A stretch of DNA of 38,417 nt from Candidatus Cryosericum septentrionale. Its GTDB lineage: Bacteria; Caldisericota; Caldisericia; Cryosericales; Cryosericaceae. Position 1 is the stretch's first letter; each line of letters begins with the position of its first letter. The position numbers were made by a program, and so were the translations under genes. The DNA lies in NCBI RefSeq assembly GCF_003570995.1, contig NZ_QXIY01000012.1:432-38848 (forward strand), read 5' to 3'. The notes beneath the pieces are model-generated. The model saw nothing but the letters and a program-made list of their open reading frames with translations, did no database searches and was not told the DNA's origin. Positions 7,977 through 15,679 of the stretch are shown in pieces.

Positions 7977-7992
7977 TGAAACGCGCGTTTCA
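7977..7992. promoter_or_regulatory. 16-bp perfect palindrome, candidate LacI-family operator
   Basis: TGAAACGCGCGTTTCA is its own reverse complement. The outer TGAAA/TTTCA arms with a central CG match the general shape of LacI/GalR-family operators. It lies about 30 bases upstream of the candidate -35 box of the xylulokinase remnant and between two divergent genes, where a sugar-responsive repressor would act. No regulator gene is present in the window. Confidence 0.45.
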
Positions 7993-8022
7993 AGCAGCGC
8001 GTAACCGTCAGCGTGCAAACTG

Positions 8023-8050
8023 TTGACTTTCTTGTGGAACCTTCTAGGAT
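8023..8050 (+). promoter_or_regulatory. Candidate promoter of the xylulokinase remnant
   Basis: TTGACT (8023-8028) and TAGGAT (8045-8050) are 16 bases apart. The -35 box matches five of six consensus bases and the -10 box four. It would give a leader of about 125 bases that includes a 7-bp hairpin (8126-8156, CCTGCAC with GTGCAGG) of unknown role. Confidence 0.4.
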
Positions 8051-8183
8051 TGTTAATATAAGATTAGGAACAGATTGGCTGCATTGATTGGGTGTCTGGA
8101 ATCGCTGTTGAAATGCGAGGTCTGACCTGCACATGATTGTGAACGGGGCGTGCAGGTGGTAAGAGCGAGATGGGATGGTAGAG

Positions 8184-8354
8184 ATGAAGGAATGCATTAT
8201 TGGTATCGACGCGGGGACAGCATCCGTTAAGGGACTGCTGGTCGATGCGACCGGTACGATTGTCGCAACAGCCTCGGCCCCGCTTCAGCTGTCGACGCCG
8301 CGCCCCGGCTGGGCTGAGCAGAGCCCGGAAGATTGGTGGAAGGCGACCATTTGA
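8184..8354 (+). pseudogene. xylB: Truncated xylulokinase (FGGY carbohydrate kinase), first 56 codons
   Basis: ATG 8184 opens a frame with the N-terminal ATP-binding strand of FGGY kinases: IIGIDAGTASVKGLLVD, then VATASAPLQL and STPRPGWAEQSPEDWWKAT. This matches xylulokinases closely, but the family is about 500 residues and the frame stops at a TGA after 56. At the break (about 8350) the base composition changes abruptly from high GC to AT-rich sequence leading into the sugar transporter. The remaining kinase sequence appears nowhere in the window. This looks like the 5' stub of a xylose gene cut by a recombination junction; the following transporter belongs to a compatible pathway. Confidence 0.75.
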
Positions 8355-8359
8355 GAAAA

Positions 8360-8387
8360 TTGACATTAATAAGAAACGTGCTATTAA
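8360..8387 (+). promoter_or_regulatory. Candidate promoter for the sugar ABC transporter operon
   Basis: TTGACA (8360-8365, perfect) and TATTAA (8382-8387, four of six) are 16 bases apart in the AT-rich leader of the sugar-binding protein gene. It would give a leader of about 110 bases before the strong AGGAGG site at about 8492-8499. Confidence 0.45.
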
Positions 8388-8505
8388 AAAAATACCAAAG
8401 TCAATCAGAGGCGAAAAAGGGGGTGGAAGAAGATCTGACTTTTGCGTATGGTTTTGTTGAGACAGATAGGGAGGTTGAGGCAAGGGATTTAGAGGAGGTA
8501 ACAAG

Positions 8506-9981
8506 ATGAAGAAAGCAGTGGTTATGCTGCTAGTTGTTGCGTTGCTTGCTGCAGTTCTTGGATTTACACCCGTAAGAGCAGCTGGGGGTGTTGTCGTTCA
8601 GATGACGATTGGATCTACAAAAGCGACTATAAACTTCAAAGCGGTTGTTCTTGATCAGCCACCTATTATCGAGAATGGCAGAACACTGGTACCATTCAGG
8701 TTTATCGGGGAGGCACTTGGAGCCAAAATAGGCTGGGATCCTGTTAAGAAAACGGTGAGTTACGTTCTTGGGGATAAGAATATTGTTCTCACCATTGGTT
8801 CAATAACTGCTATGGTCAATGGCGTAGAGACTACTCTTGATGTTGCACCCAAGATTCTTCCCACTGGAAGAACAGTGGTACCTGTAAGATTCATTAGTGA
8901 GACAATTGGAGCAAAGGTCGATTGGAACAGTAGTACAAGGATAGTTACAATTACTATGGCTGCAACACTGGATGTTGGTATCGTTCTTCCGACCAAGGAC
9001 GAGCCGAGATGGATACAGGACGAGACCCGCTTCAATGATGCGCTCAAGACTGCCGGCTACAGCGCTGAGATTCTCTTCAGCCAGGGCTCTTCCGCCAAAG
9101 AAAAAGAGAATGTTGAAGCTCTGATTACTAAGGGCGTCAAAGTTCTTATCCTCTGCCCACAGGACGCCACCGCTGCCGCTGCCTCTGCAGACGAAGCCAG
9201 AGCTGCAGGCATAAAGGTCATTTCCTATGACCGCCTGATCCGCGACACCAAAGCTGTTGATTACTATGTGACCTTTGACAGCATTGCTGTTGGCAAGGCT
9301 CAGGCTCAGTACCTGGTTGACAAGGCCACTGGCACCAAAAACCCGCTTTATCTGTATGCTGGCGCTGCCACTGACAACAACGCTTTCCTCTTCTTCGAGG
9401 GAGCCTGGGATGTACTGCAGCCCAAGATTGCCGACGGCACCTTCGTCATTAAGAACTCAAGCCAAGCTGTTGCTCTACAGGGCAAAGCCACGCTGACCCG
9501 TGACGAGATGGGCAAGATCATCGGCCAAGTCACCACCAACTGGGACTTCACCATCGCTAAGAATCTGGCTGAAGCTAACCTGACTATCGCTAAGGCTGCC
9601 GATAAGGGTAATGTATTCATCCTCGCGCCGAACGACGGCACCGCCCGTTCAATTGCAGACGCATTTGGTGACGACAAGGATGTCAAGAGCTACGTGATTA
9701 CCGGCCAGGACGCCGAGATACCCTCCGTACAGTACATTATTGATGGTAAGCAGTCGATGACCGTCTTAAAGGACGTCAGGACGCTAGTCAGAGATGCGAT
9801 CGCCGCGGCTGTCGATTATCTCACTGGCAAAACTCCTGAACAAACCACCACCTACAACAACGGCAAGATTGGCGTCCCTGCCAAGCCGTCCGTAGTTGTT
9901 ACTGTTGACAAGAGCAATGTAAAGGCTGCTTTGATCGATTCTGGTTACTATAAAGCCAGCGAATTTACCGGATTGCCGTAA
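8506..9981 (+). CDS. Sugar ABC transporter substrate-binding protein with N-terminal copper-amine-oxidase-like domain
   Basis: This exported receptor delivers a sugar to the ABC permease encoded downstream. Residues 1-26 form a signal peptide (MKKAVV, hydrophobic core, PVRAAG). Residues about 31-150 are a copper-amine-oxidase N-terminal-like domain with the paired blocks TLVPFRFIGEALGAKIGWD and TVVPVRFISETIGAKVDWN. Residues about 154-491 are a type I periplasmic binding protein resembling xylose/multiple-sugar receptors (XylF/ChvE): LDVGIVLPTKDEPRWIQDE, LILCPQDATAAA, VISYDRLI and VITGQDAEIPS. Ordinary homologues are about 330-370 residues and have only the second part, so this 491-residue protein is a fusion. 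The wall-domain part looks more AT-rich than the receptor part, suggesting a recent join near 8956. A strong AGGAGG site precedes the start. Confidence 0.9.
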   Translation: MKKAVVMLLVVALLAAVLGFTPVRAAGGVVVQMTIGSTKATINFKAVVLDQPPIIENGRTLVPFRFIGEALGAKIGWDPVKKTVSYVLGDKNIVLTIGSITAMVNGVETTLDVAPKILPTGRTVVPVRFISETIGAKVDWNSSTRIVTITMAATLDVGIVLPTKDEPRWIQDETRFNDALKTAGYSAEILFSQGSSAKEKENVEALITKGVKVLILCPQDATAAAASADEARAAGIKVISYDRLIRDTKAVDYYVTFDSIAVGKAQAQYLVDKATGTKNPLYLYAGAATDNNAFLFFEGAWDVLQPKIADGTFVIKNSSQAVALQGKATLTRDEMGKIIGQVTTNWDFTIAKNLAEANLTIAKAADKGNVFILAPNDGTARSIADAFGDDKDVKSYVITGQDAEIPSVQYIIDGKQSMTVLKDVRTLVRDAIAAAVDYLTGKTPEQTTTYNNGKIGVPAKPSVVVTVDKSNVKAALIDSGYYKASEFTGLP

Positions 9982-10035
9982 GAAATAACATAACAGTTAG
10001 TTAATACAGGAATCTACTGCAAAAAAGGAGTACCG

Positions 10036-10087
10036 CGAGCGAAGCGAATAGTCTCTTAATTATCGTGGGGATGGTTCGCTTCGCTCG
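10036..10087. repeat. Imperfect inverted repeat of the dispersed CGAGCGAAGCGAA type
   Basis: Thirteen-base arms (CGAGCGAAGCGAA and TTCGCTTCGCTCG) flank a 26-base centre, and GCATGACAAAA follows. Palindromic elements with this GAGCGAAGCGAA core and a trailing ATGACA occur as dispersed repeats in many bacterial genomes. It sits between the binding-protein and ATPase genes and could act as an intercistronic hairpin that lowers downstream expression relative to the receptor. A T-run at about 10104-10110 is too far from the stem for a classical terminator. Confidence 0.7.
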
Positions 10088-10158
10088 GCATGACAAAATT
10101 TAGTTTTTTTCAGTGCCGTCATACATTTATATATTTTTTAAAGAAAGAGAGGAAACCT

Positions 10159-10986
10159 ATGGGAGAAGCCATACCTATTGTGGAAATGCGGAATATCAGG
10201 AAGAGCTTTGGTGGTGTTCAGGCGTTGCGAGGGGTAGACCTGGTACTACACCATAACGAAGTGCTGGGGTTGGTGGGCGACAACGCTGCCGGCAAATCTA
10301 CCCTGATGAAGATTCTCAGTGGGGCATACATCCCTAATGAAGGAGAGATCTTCATCGAGGGTAAGAAGGCACATATTATCAATCCCTGGGATGCACGCCG
10401 GCAGGGCATTGAGATGGTGTATCAGGACTTGGCACTTGCCAACAACCTCGACGTGGCCGCCAACGTTTTCATGGGACGTGAAGCGGTGAGCGTAAAACTA
10501 GGCCCAATCAGTATAATGGACGAGCATCACATGGGGCAAGAAACGCAACGCCTGTTAGATCGTCTCAAGATTGACATCTCCTCCGTGCGCTTGAAAGTGG
10601 AGAGTCTGTCCGGTGGCCAGCGCCAGGCGGTGGCCATTGCTCGCGCGACAGCTTTCAACACCAAGGTCACCATCATGGACGAGCCCACGGCGGCTCTGAG
10701 TGTGGCGGCCATTGGTAAGGTACTCGATTTGGTGCGAGAGCTCAAGGCACAGGGCTGTTCAATCATCATAATCAGTCACCGCTTGGAAGATATCTACCAG
10801 GTTAGCGACCGAATGATGGTGCTGCGCCACGGGCGCAAGGTCTGCGACACTCCCGTCGCCGGTGACATTGACGATTTCCGCGAGCGGGTGGTGGCCTACA
10901 TAATTGGCGCACGTGATGATTTTGCCGAGGGAGTGAGTAAGCAACCAAATAATGAGCACGAGGAGGTTCAAGATATCGTTCATTAA
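10159..10986 (+). CDS. Sugar ABC transporter ATP-binding protein, single-domain (FrcA type)
   Basis: This is the ATPase subunit of a CUT2-like monosaccharide importer. It has Walker [11 protein letters not shown]-loop [10 protein letters not shown], signature [14 protein letters not shown], Walker [12 protein letters not shown] and the H-loop [10 protein letters not shown]. At 275 residues it holds only one nucleotide-binding domain, whereas RbsA, XylG and MglA have two in about 500 residues; fructose-type FrcA proteins share the short form. ATG 10159 is chosen because GAGAGGAAA lies just upstream; an in-frame ATG at 10090 would add 23 residues of unrelated sequence. Its 3' end overlaps the permease gene by 35 bases. 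The substrate cannot be told from this subunit. Confidence 0.88.
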   Translation: MGEAIPIVEMRNIRKSFGGVQALRGVDLVLHHNEVLGLVGDNAAGKSTLMKILSGAYIPNEGEIFIEGKKAHIINPWDARRQGIEMVYQDLALANNLDVAANVFMGREAVSVKLGPISIMDEHHMGQETQRLLDRLKIDISSVRLKVESLSGGQRQAVAIARATAFNTKVTIMDEPTAALSVAAIGKVLDLVRELKAQGCSIIIISHRLEDIYQVSDRMMVLRHGRKVCDTPVAGDIDDFRERVVAYIIGARDDFAEGVSKQPNNEHEEVQDIVH

Positions 10987-12160
10987 GGATGTAAATAAAA
11001 TATTGCGACAGAATATCCGTGAATGGGGCATGTATATCGCCTTGTTAGTTATCATGGCGATCTTTACAATCACGACGAAAGGTGTCTTCATTTCATCGAG
11101 AAACATAGGCAACTTGATAAACCAGACGGGCTATATAGCAGTATTGGCGGTCGGTATGACGCTGGTCATTATCATTCGGCATATAGATCTGTCGGTTGGT
11201 TATCTCTCAGGCTTCCTCGGCGCGGTAGCGGCAACCGCTATGGTATCCTGGCACCTGCCTGTATATGCGAGCATAGCGCTTGCAGTGGCGCTCGGAGTTC
11301 TGGCAGGAATTTTCACCGCTTTCCTGGTGGCGCAGATGAAAATCCCAGCCTTTGTGGCAACGCTTGCCGGATGGTTAGGCTACAGAGGAGCATTGCAACT
11401 TGTAACTATGAGTAAGGGCACGATAGTTATTCCGAATGCCGCTTTTAACGCCATAGGCAACGGCTATATTCCCGACATTCCCGACATTGGGATTTTACCC
11501 GGAGTACATAAATTAACTCTTATCCTCGGAGTTCTGGTCATTCTACTTTTCATCATAAACGCGATAAACAACCGCAGAAAGATGCGGGCTTACAACTTTG
11601 AAGTATTGCCGATGCATTTATTCATCATTAAATTGGTATTCGTGTCGGCTTTAGTCGGGGGTATCACCTGGGTGCTCGCAGGATACAAAGGCCTCTCATG
11701 GACTACAGTGGTCGTATTGATTGTGGTTTTAGTCTATAATTTCATTATGTCACGGACGGTGCTCGGTAGACATATTTATGCTGTCGGTGGAAATCCAGAG
11801 GCGGCTGAGTTGAGCGGCATCAGTGTAAAGAAAATAACCTATGTGATTTTCGGTTCGATGGGCATGCTTGCCGGTCTGTCGGGCATATTGTTCGCGTCCC
11901 GTTTTAAATCCGCCACAACGACGGCGGGAACTCTGTTTGAATTGGATGCAATCGCGGCGGCTTTTGTCGGCGGTGCATCAGCGTCCGGTGGCCTTGGCAA
12001 GGTTACAGGGTCGATCATCGGTGCGTTGGTTATGATGTCACTGACGAGCGGCATGAACCTTATGGGCATCGATATATCCTATCAGTACATCGTTAGAGCC
12101 CTTGTGCTTGTGGCTGCTGTTGTATTTGATGTTGCAACCCGTAATAGAGAAAAAGAATAA
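10952..12160 (+). CDS. Sugar ABC transporter permease (XylH/FrcC type)
   Basis: This inner-membrane channel subunit of the CUT2 family has 402 residues and about ten hydrophobic segments. Visible hallmarks are [16 protein letters not shown] in the first half and [19 protein letters not shown], the cytoplasmic EAA-like loop that contacts the ATPase. The following stretch [25 protein letters not shown] is typical of ribose/xylose permeases. An insertion between about residues 187 and 235, including [12 protein letters not shown], is characteristic of the longer XylH-like members. The ATG lies inside the ATPase gene, implying coupled translation. A strong terminator follows at 12228. Together with the xylB stub upstream this suggests xylose or a related sugar as substrate, by context only. 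Confidence 0.88.
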   Translation: MSTRRFKISFIKDVNKILRQNIREWGMYIALLVIMAIFTITTKGVFISSRNIGNLINQTGYIAVLAVGMTLVIIIRHIDLSVGYLSGFLGAVAATAMVSWHLPVYASIALAVALGVLAGIFTAFLVAQMKIPAFVATLAGWLGYRGALQLVTMSKGTIVIPNAAFNAIGNGYIPDIPDIGILPGVHKLTLILGVLVILLFIINAINNRRKMRAYNFEVLPMHLFIIKLVFVSALVGGITWVLAGYKGLSWTTVVVLIVVLVYNFIMSRTVLGRHIYAVGGNPEAAELSGISVKKITYVIFGSMGMLAGLSGILFASRFKSATTTAGTLFELDAIAAAFVGGASASGGLGKVTGSIIGALVMMSLTSGMNLMGIDISYQYIVRALVLVAAVVFDVATRNREKE

Positions 12161-12220
12161 TTCAATTTTATCTGCAGCTACTTCTTGCGTGGATTACTGG
12201 TAGATTCGCTCAAAGGCTAA

Positions 12221-12490
12221 TCAAGCGAGGCCTGGTTTCTCAAAAAACCAGGCCTTTTCTACAGTACAATCACCGATGCGCAATTCATCCAGAAATACTA
12301 TTCTCCTGCTGACGGCTGGAAGTTTATTCATAAGAATTTGCTTTCACATCCTGTAAGTATAATACAGCAATTCATGCCGGAATTTATAATCCCTATAAAA
12401 AAATTGAATAAGAAACCGGTAAGAACGGGCAGATATTTAAAATATTATTCAAATCTAGGAAGAATTACTCTATTTTGCAGCAGGCTCTAA
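12221..12490 (+). pseudogene. Start-less open frame, possible 3' remnant of an unrecognised gene
   Basis: After the stop at 12218 this frame stays open to TAA 12488. The part past the terminator reads like protein (DAQFIQKYYSPADGWKFI, then SIIQQFMPEFIIPIKKL and RTGRYLKYYSNLG) but has no plausible start or ribosome binding site. It is AT-rich and Lys/Ile-rich, unlike the core genes. It may be the tail of a gene whose 5' part was lost when the transporter module arrived. I do not recognise the family, and the open frame may be chance in AT-rich DNA. The stretch 12491-12540 is AT-rich, with a 7-bp hairpin (12494-12512, AGGAAAA with TTTTCCT), and otherwise shows nothing. Confidence 0.3.
12228..12258 (+). 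terminator. Rho-independent terminator of the sugar transporter operon
   Basis: AGGCCTGGTTT pairs perfectly with AAACCAGGCCT across a six-base loop and runs into TTTT, 67 bases after the permease stop. It is the clearest intrinsic terminator in the window. Confidence 0.9.
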
Positions 12491-12510
12491 GGCAGGAAAA
12501 CTAGTTTTTC

Positions 12511-13003
12511 CTAAAAATCTGTATAATTAATATCTATATAATCATCACACTTGTAGTCATCAAAAGAATCAGCAACGGCCAATTCCCTGGGTGGGGCCTG
12601 TGGGATCATGTTCGTCATCAAGAAGGTCGATGAATTGGCGGCGACACTGGACGTCCGATCTGCCGACGGGCAGTTGTGCCCACGGTCGAAACCACTACCG
12701 GAATAACCGTTCGCTTTCACCTGATACCAACCGGTGGGCAGAGTACTGTCTGCTCCAAAATCGTTCAACCGATCTGTTGAACCGAGCGAGGAGCCACCAA
12801 GATACCAACTCACCCAATTTGGTTCACCACGGTCCCGGTTGTAAGACAGGGTATAATACCCGCTGTTCATCAAATAGTTATCGGGAGATGTGCTCCTGTC
12901 GTGCACGGCTTTGCTGGGATTACCCAGGAGCAAATTGCTTCCATCGGCTGGCAATGGGAGTGTTGGCTTCACCGTCGTTGACGACAAGGCGGTGGCTGCC
13001 GAC
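12511..13003 (-). pseudogene. Truncated DNA/RNA non-specific endonuclease (NUC1 family)
   Basis: The minus-strand frame carries the front half of a secreted Serratia/NucA-like nuclease: LLLGNPSKA, YYTLSYNRDRGEPNWVSW, then the catalytic FDRGHNCPSADRT with its His, and the metal-site region FLMTNMIPQAP. In intact enzymes about 80-100 residues follow, including an Asn/Glu-rich second half. Here unrelated sequence (PRELAVADSFDDYKCDD) leads to a stop at 12511. The signal peptide is missing too: upstream of about 13003 the DNA is hsdM in another frame. So both ends are broken and the product is unlikely to be secreted or active. Confidence 0.75.
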
Positions 13004-14010
13004 GGGGTGTACCTTGCGGATGACAGGTGGCGCGGTCTCGTCACGTTCGCCAGTTTCCTTCAGCGCCTTGATCTCCTTGGGGGTATAGGCATGGTCCGGG
13101 TCGATGCTCTTGAGCCGCAGCGGGCGCTCCACAGTGACCTTGGTGTAGCCGAACGCCTCGTTGGGGAAGATCTTCGACTGCTCAGTCTCTTCGAATGCTT
13201 CGTAGTTCTGGACGATGCGAGCGATGTCGTCCGGGGTCAGCTCGCAGTTCTTCTTGCCCAAGTTCTTGCGCAGTGGCTGGTACCACTGGGTGGCGTCGAT
13301 GAGCTGGACCTTGCCAGTGCGGTGTTCGGCCTTATGGTTGGACAGCAGCCAGATGTAAGTGGCGATGCCCGTGTTGTAAAACATGTTGAGCGGCAGTGCG
13401 ATGATGGCCTCCAGCCAGTCGTTCTCGATGATCCACCGGCGGATGTTGCTCTCGCCCTGACCGGCATCGCCGGTGAACAGGGATGAGCCGTTGTGGACCT
13501 CAGCGATGTGGCTGCCGAGGGGCGTGTCGGTCTTCATCTTGGACAGCATGTTGGCGAGGAACAAGAGCTGTCCAGGAACTTCTCGATGACGTTGCCCAGG
13601 ATATTTGCCTGGACCATGGTTGCGATCTGGTTGCGGAACTTGAACTTGTCCAGGATCTCCTGCACGTTGGAAGAGAAGCCGTGGAGGTACGTCTCGAAGT
13701 CGGCCTTCAACTGCTGCGCATGTGCGCTGGCGGTGAGGTCACGCAGGGTATACGGCGAGGCGTTGTAGAAGGCCTGTCCCGCAGCCTGGCTCAGCGCGGC
13801 GTCCTGGCTGGTGAGGCCGGCCTTGTCCATCTTCCGCTTCATGTCCAAGACAGCCTGCTTGGTTGGTTCCAGGACCGCGTCGATACGGCGTATGACCGTC
13901 ATCGGCAGGATGATATCTCGGTACTTGCCTCGCACGTAGACGTCGCGCAACACATCATCAGCAATGCCCCAGATGAAGTTGGCAATCCAGTTGAGATCTC
14001 CGTTCCCCAC
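13004..14010 (-). pseudogene. hsdM: Type I restriction-modification methyltransferase HsdM with internal deletion and frameshift
   Basis: Two hsdM segments are joined out of frame. Segment one runs from about 14010 (GTG, then GNGDLNWIANFIWGIADD) to about 13573. It covers the N-terminal helical domain: VRGKYRDIILPMTVIRRID, then FKFRNQIATMVQANILG and VIEKFLD. Segment two (about 13568-13004) resumes at LLFLANMLSKMKTDTPLG and continues through NGSSLFTGDAGQGESNIRRW and WLEAIIALPLNMFYNTGIA to RDETAPPVIRKVHP. Missing between them is the core of about 200 residues with the SAM-binding GxGG motif and the catalytic NPPY motif; the extreme C-terminus is also lost at the nuclease junction. No hsdS is visible. 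The protein cannot methylate DNA. Confidence 0.85.
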
Positions 14011-14223
14011 AGCTTCATGCCCATTCGCTTGCTGATCAACGACATCTGGGACTGACCTCGGGAGTAAATATGAGCCTTGGCTCGCTGAAGGACGGAAGTG
14101 TCCCTTCTTTGCCTTGTGTATGTGCGCCACTGGTGGTCTTCGCAGGCACACCGCTTTCCAGGTCAGACCCAAGGAGGTCGAAGCTCGTCGGCGCGCACGA
14201 TTGTCGCAAGATCATGCAAGGCG

Positions 14224-14474
14224 GAAGAGAGAAAGAAGGTCAAGGCAACCGCTCGGGAGTTGTCCAAGACAATGAAGGAGGCAAAACTGGTGCTCGATTG
14301 GCGCAAGCGTCATAAATCCCGGGCTGGGGTGTGGGTAACCATTGAGAAGTTGTTGGACCAGGGCTTGCCCAAGATGTATACCCTGCGCTGTCTCAGCACT
14401 AGACCAGTGTCGTGTTCCAGCACGTCTATGAAGCCTACTATGGCGCTGGACGCAGTGCGTATGGGGCGCAGTAA
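14224..14474 (+). pseudogene. hsdR: C-terminal remnant of type I restriction endonuclease HsdR
   Basis: The plus strand encodes only the extreme end of an HsdR subunit: KVKATARELSKTMKEAKLVL, then DWRKRHKSRAGVWVTIEKLL and DQGLPKMYT. A frameshift near 14385-14415 moves the homology into the next frame, which ends VFQHVYEAYYGAGRSAYGAQ and TAA 14474. HsdR is usually around 1000 residues, so over 90% is gone. It faces away from the hsdM remnant, whereas intact systems transcribe these genes in the same direction, so the locus has been inverted or scrambled. The roughly 200 bases between hsdM and this fragment (14011-14223) hold nothing I recognise. Confidence 0.7.
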
Positions 14475-14986
14475 GGAAGCCCCATGACTACAGTTGCTGG
14501 CTGGTTGGTCCCTCACCGTCCTCGGTTCTGGATTGTCTGGGACAGAAGCCTCGGCACATCTCTGCTTCGACGCTCTGTCACGCCAGACGAGATACCAAGG
14601 ACCACCTCCAACATCAGCTTCAACATTAGCGATGCCGATGGATCGCAGGACTGTCTGTTCGCCCCTATCTCCACCACGTATTCTCGAGCCGCTCTGAAAT
14701 TCAGGACCGTCCTGACTGGTTCTTACCCAAGGAACTCGACAGGCGCTGGCTATGCGTCGGGTGCAGTCGGAGTGTTTAATGCCGTGTCCTTGTGCTGTCA
14801 TCTTGCCTCTTACTCAACGAGTGAGCGCCCCGCCGGGTAGGGGGCGCCGCTTTGCGAAAATCGGGCCGCCGCCGGGTTATCCACAAATCAACTAAGGATT
14901 CTTACCAGAAAAACCAAGACTAAGACCCCGCGTGTCCAGAAGCATCATCCCCCAGGAGCCCCCTACTAGGGGAATCCTCTCAATTG
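14475..14986. other. Stretch without a recognisable gene, containing a DnaA box and a GC-rich hairpin
   Basis: Open frames on both strands here (for example minus 14801 to 14310) run through the hsdR remnant and have no recognisable motif, so no gene is called. Two sites stand out. A perfect hairpin GCGCCCC/GGGGCGC lies at 14825-14847, with CGCTTT after it. A perfect DnaA-box consensus TTATCCACA lies at 14877-14885. Both lie downstream of the minus-strand primase-like pair. A single DnaA box can occur by chance, so an origin is only a suggestion. Confidence 0.4.
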
Positions 14987-15625
14987 TCATCTGTCTGAAG
15001 ACCCTGTCGTAGAGTCACAGTTTGCCATGTTTGACTTGTCCGGGCCACCTGCGTTTGACGCAGGTAGGTCTACGTTGTCCGGCCAGCACCCTGCTGCCAT
15101 GATTCGTGTCATGGCTGCTTGTATGGCGCGATAGTCTTTCATGTTGATGGCTGCAGCGATTCTTGTAGGGGAAGTATCCCCCGTGACGCTGATGTTCAAG
15201 AGGACGGCCAAAGCCGTTGGGTTAAGGCCTTCCTCCTGAGCCTTGAGGAGGTTCGCCAGACAGTGTTTTTCCATGCGCTGGCACCTCCAGCACAGCTTCT
15301 CTCTGTTGATCCAGGGCAAACGAGACTTGGCAGCGTTACACCCTGGCGTGTACTTCAAGCTCTTGTCATTGAAGATGTCCTTCAGTCGACTCTCCTCGAG
15401 CGGTCTTTCGAGCATGGCATTCCTGTATCGGATGACCTGTTCTGCATGCTTCTTCGTGTTCTTGCCCTTCCCGTTGTCGTCTTCTCGCTGAAGCAGCCAA
15501 TAGGCAACCCAGAAGCTGTCGTAGCACTCTCCGTCGCGTATGGTCCAATGGGGGTCCATGATTGTGGCAAGACAGCGTTGATCGTACCCGTGAGCGTTGA
15601 GCAACTTTGGCAATTGTGGCTTCAT
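14987..15625 (-). CDS. PriL-like cysteine-cluster/helix-bundle protein with C-terminal winged helix (putative primase partner)
   Basis: This 212-residue protein has a good AGGAGG site nine bases before its ATG and lies 54 bases after the primase-polymerase gene, so the two look co-transcribed. I do not recognise a named family with certainty. Residues about 15-125 follow the pattern of the helix-bundle and cysteine region found after the catalytic domain in plasmid and phage primase-polymerases and in PriL. A first Cys (18) is followed by a helical stretch with RYRNAMLERPLEESRLKDI, then YTPGC (Cys96), then CWRC (Cys112, Cys115) and Cys122. The spacings 18-96-112 resemble the iron-sulfur cysteines of PriL. 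Residues about 135-182 (NPTALAVLLNIS, then SPTRIAAAINMKDYRAIQAAM) look like a winged-helix DNA-binding domain. The remaining tail is polar. Zinc binding is an equally possible reading. Confidence 0.55.
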   Translation of the reverse strand: MKPQLPKLLNAHGYDQRCLATIMDPHWTIRDGECYDSFWVAYWLLQREDDNGKGKNTKKHAEQVIRYRNAMLERPLEESRLKDIFNDKSLKYTPGCNAAKSRLPWINREKLCWRCQRMEKHCLANLLKAQEEGLNPTALAVLLNISVTGDTSPTRIAAAINMKDYRAIQAAMTRIMAAGCWPDNVDLPASNAGGPDKSNMANCDSTTGSSDR

Positions 15626-15679
15626 GGCGTACTCCTCCTGGGCTTGTCTAAGTATGAAGGGTAGATCCTTGGTCTGATC

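Noticed and set aside
8200-8460. An 86-codon plus-strand frame overlapping the xylulokinase stub
   Set aside because: It reads the kinase stub in the wrong frame and then crosses the composition junction; only the stub frame shows family motifs.
14310-14801. A 163-codon minus-strand frame with AAGAGGCAAG before its ATG
   Set aside because: Its second half is antisense to the recognisable hsdR remnant and the rest has no family motif, so it was not called a gene.
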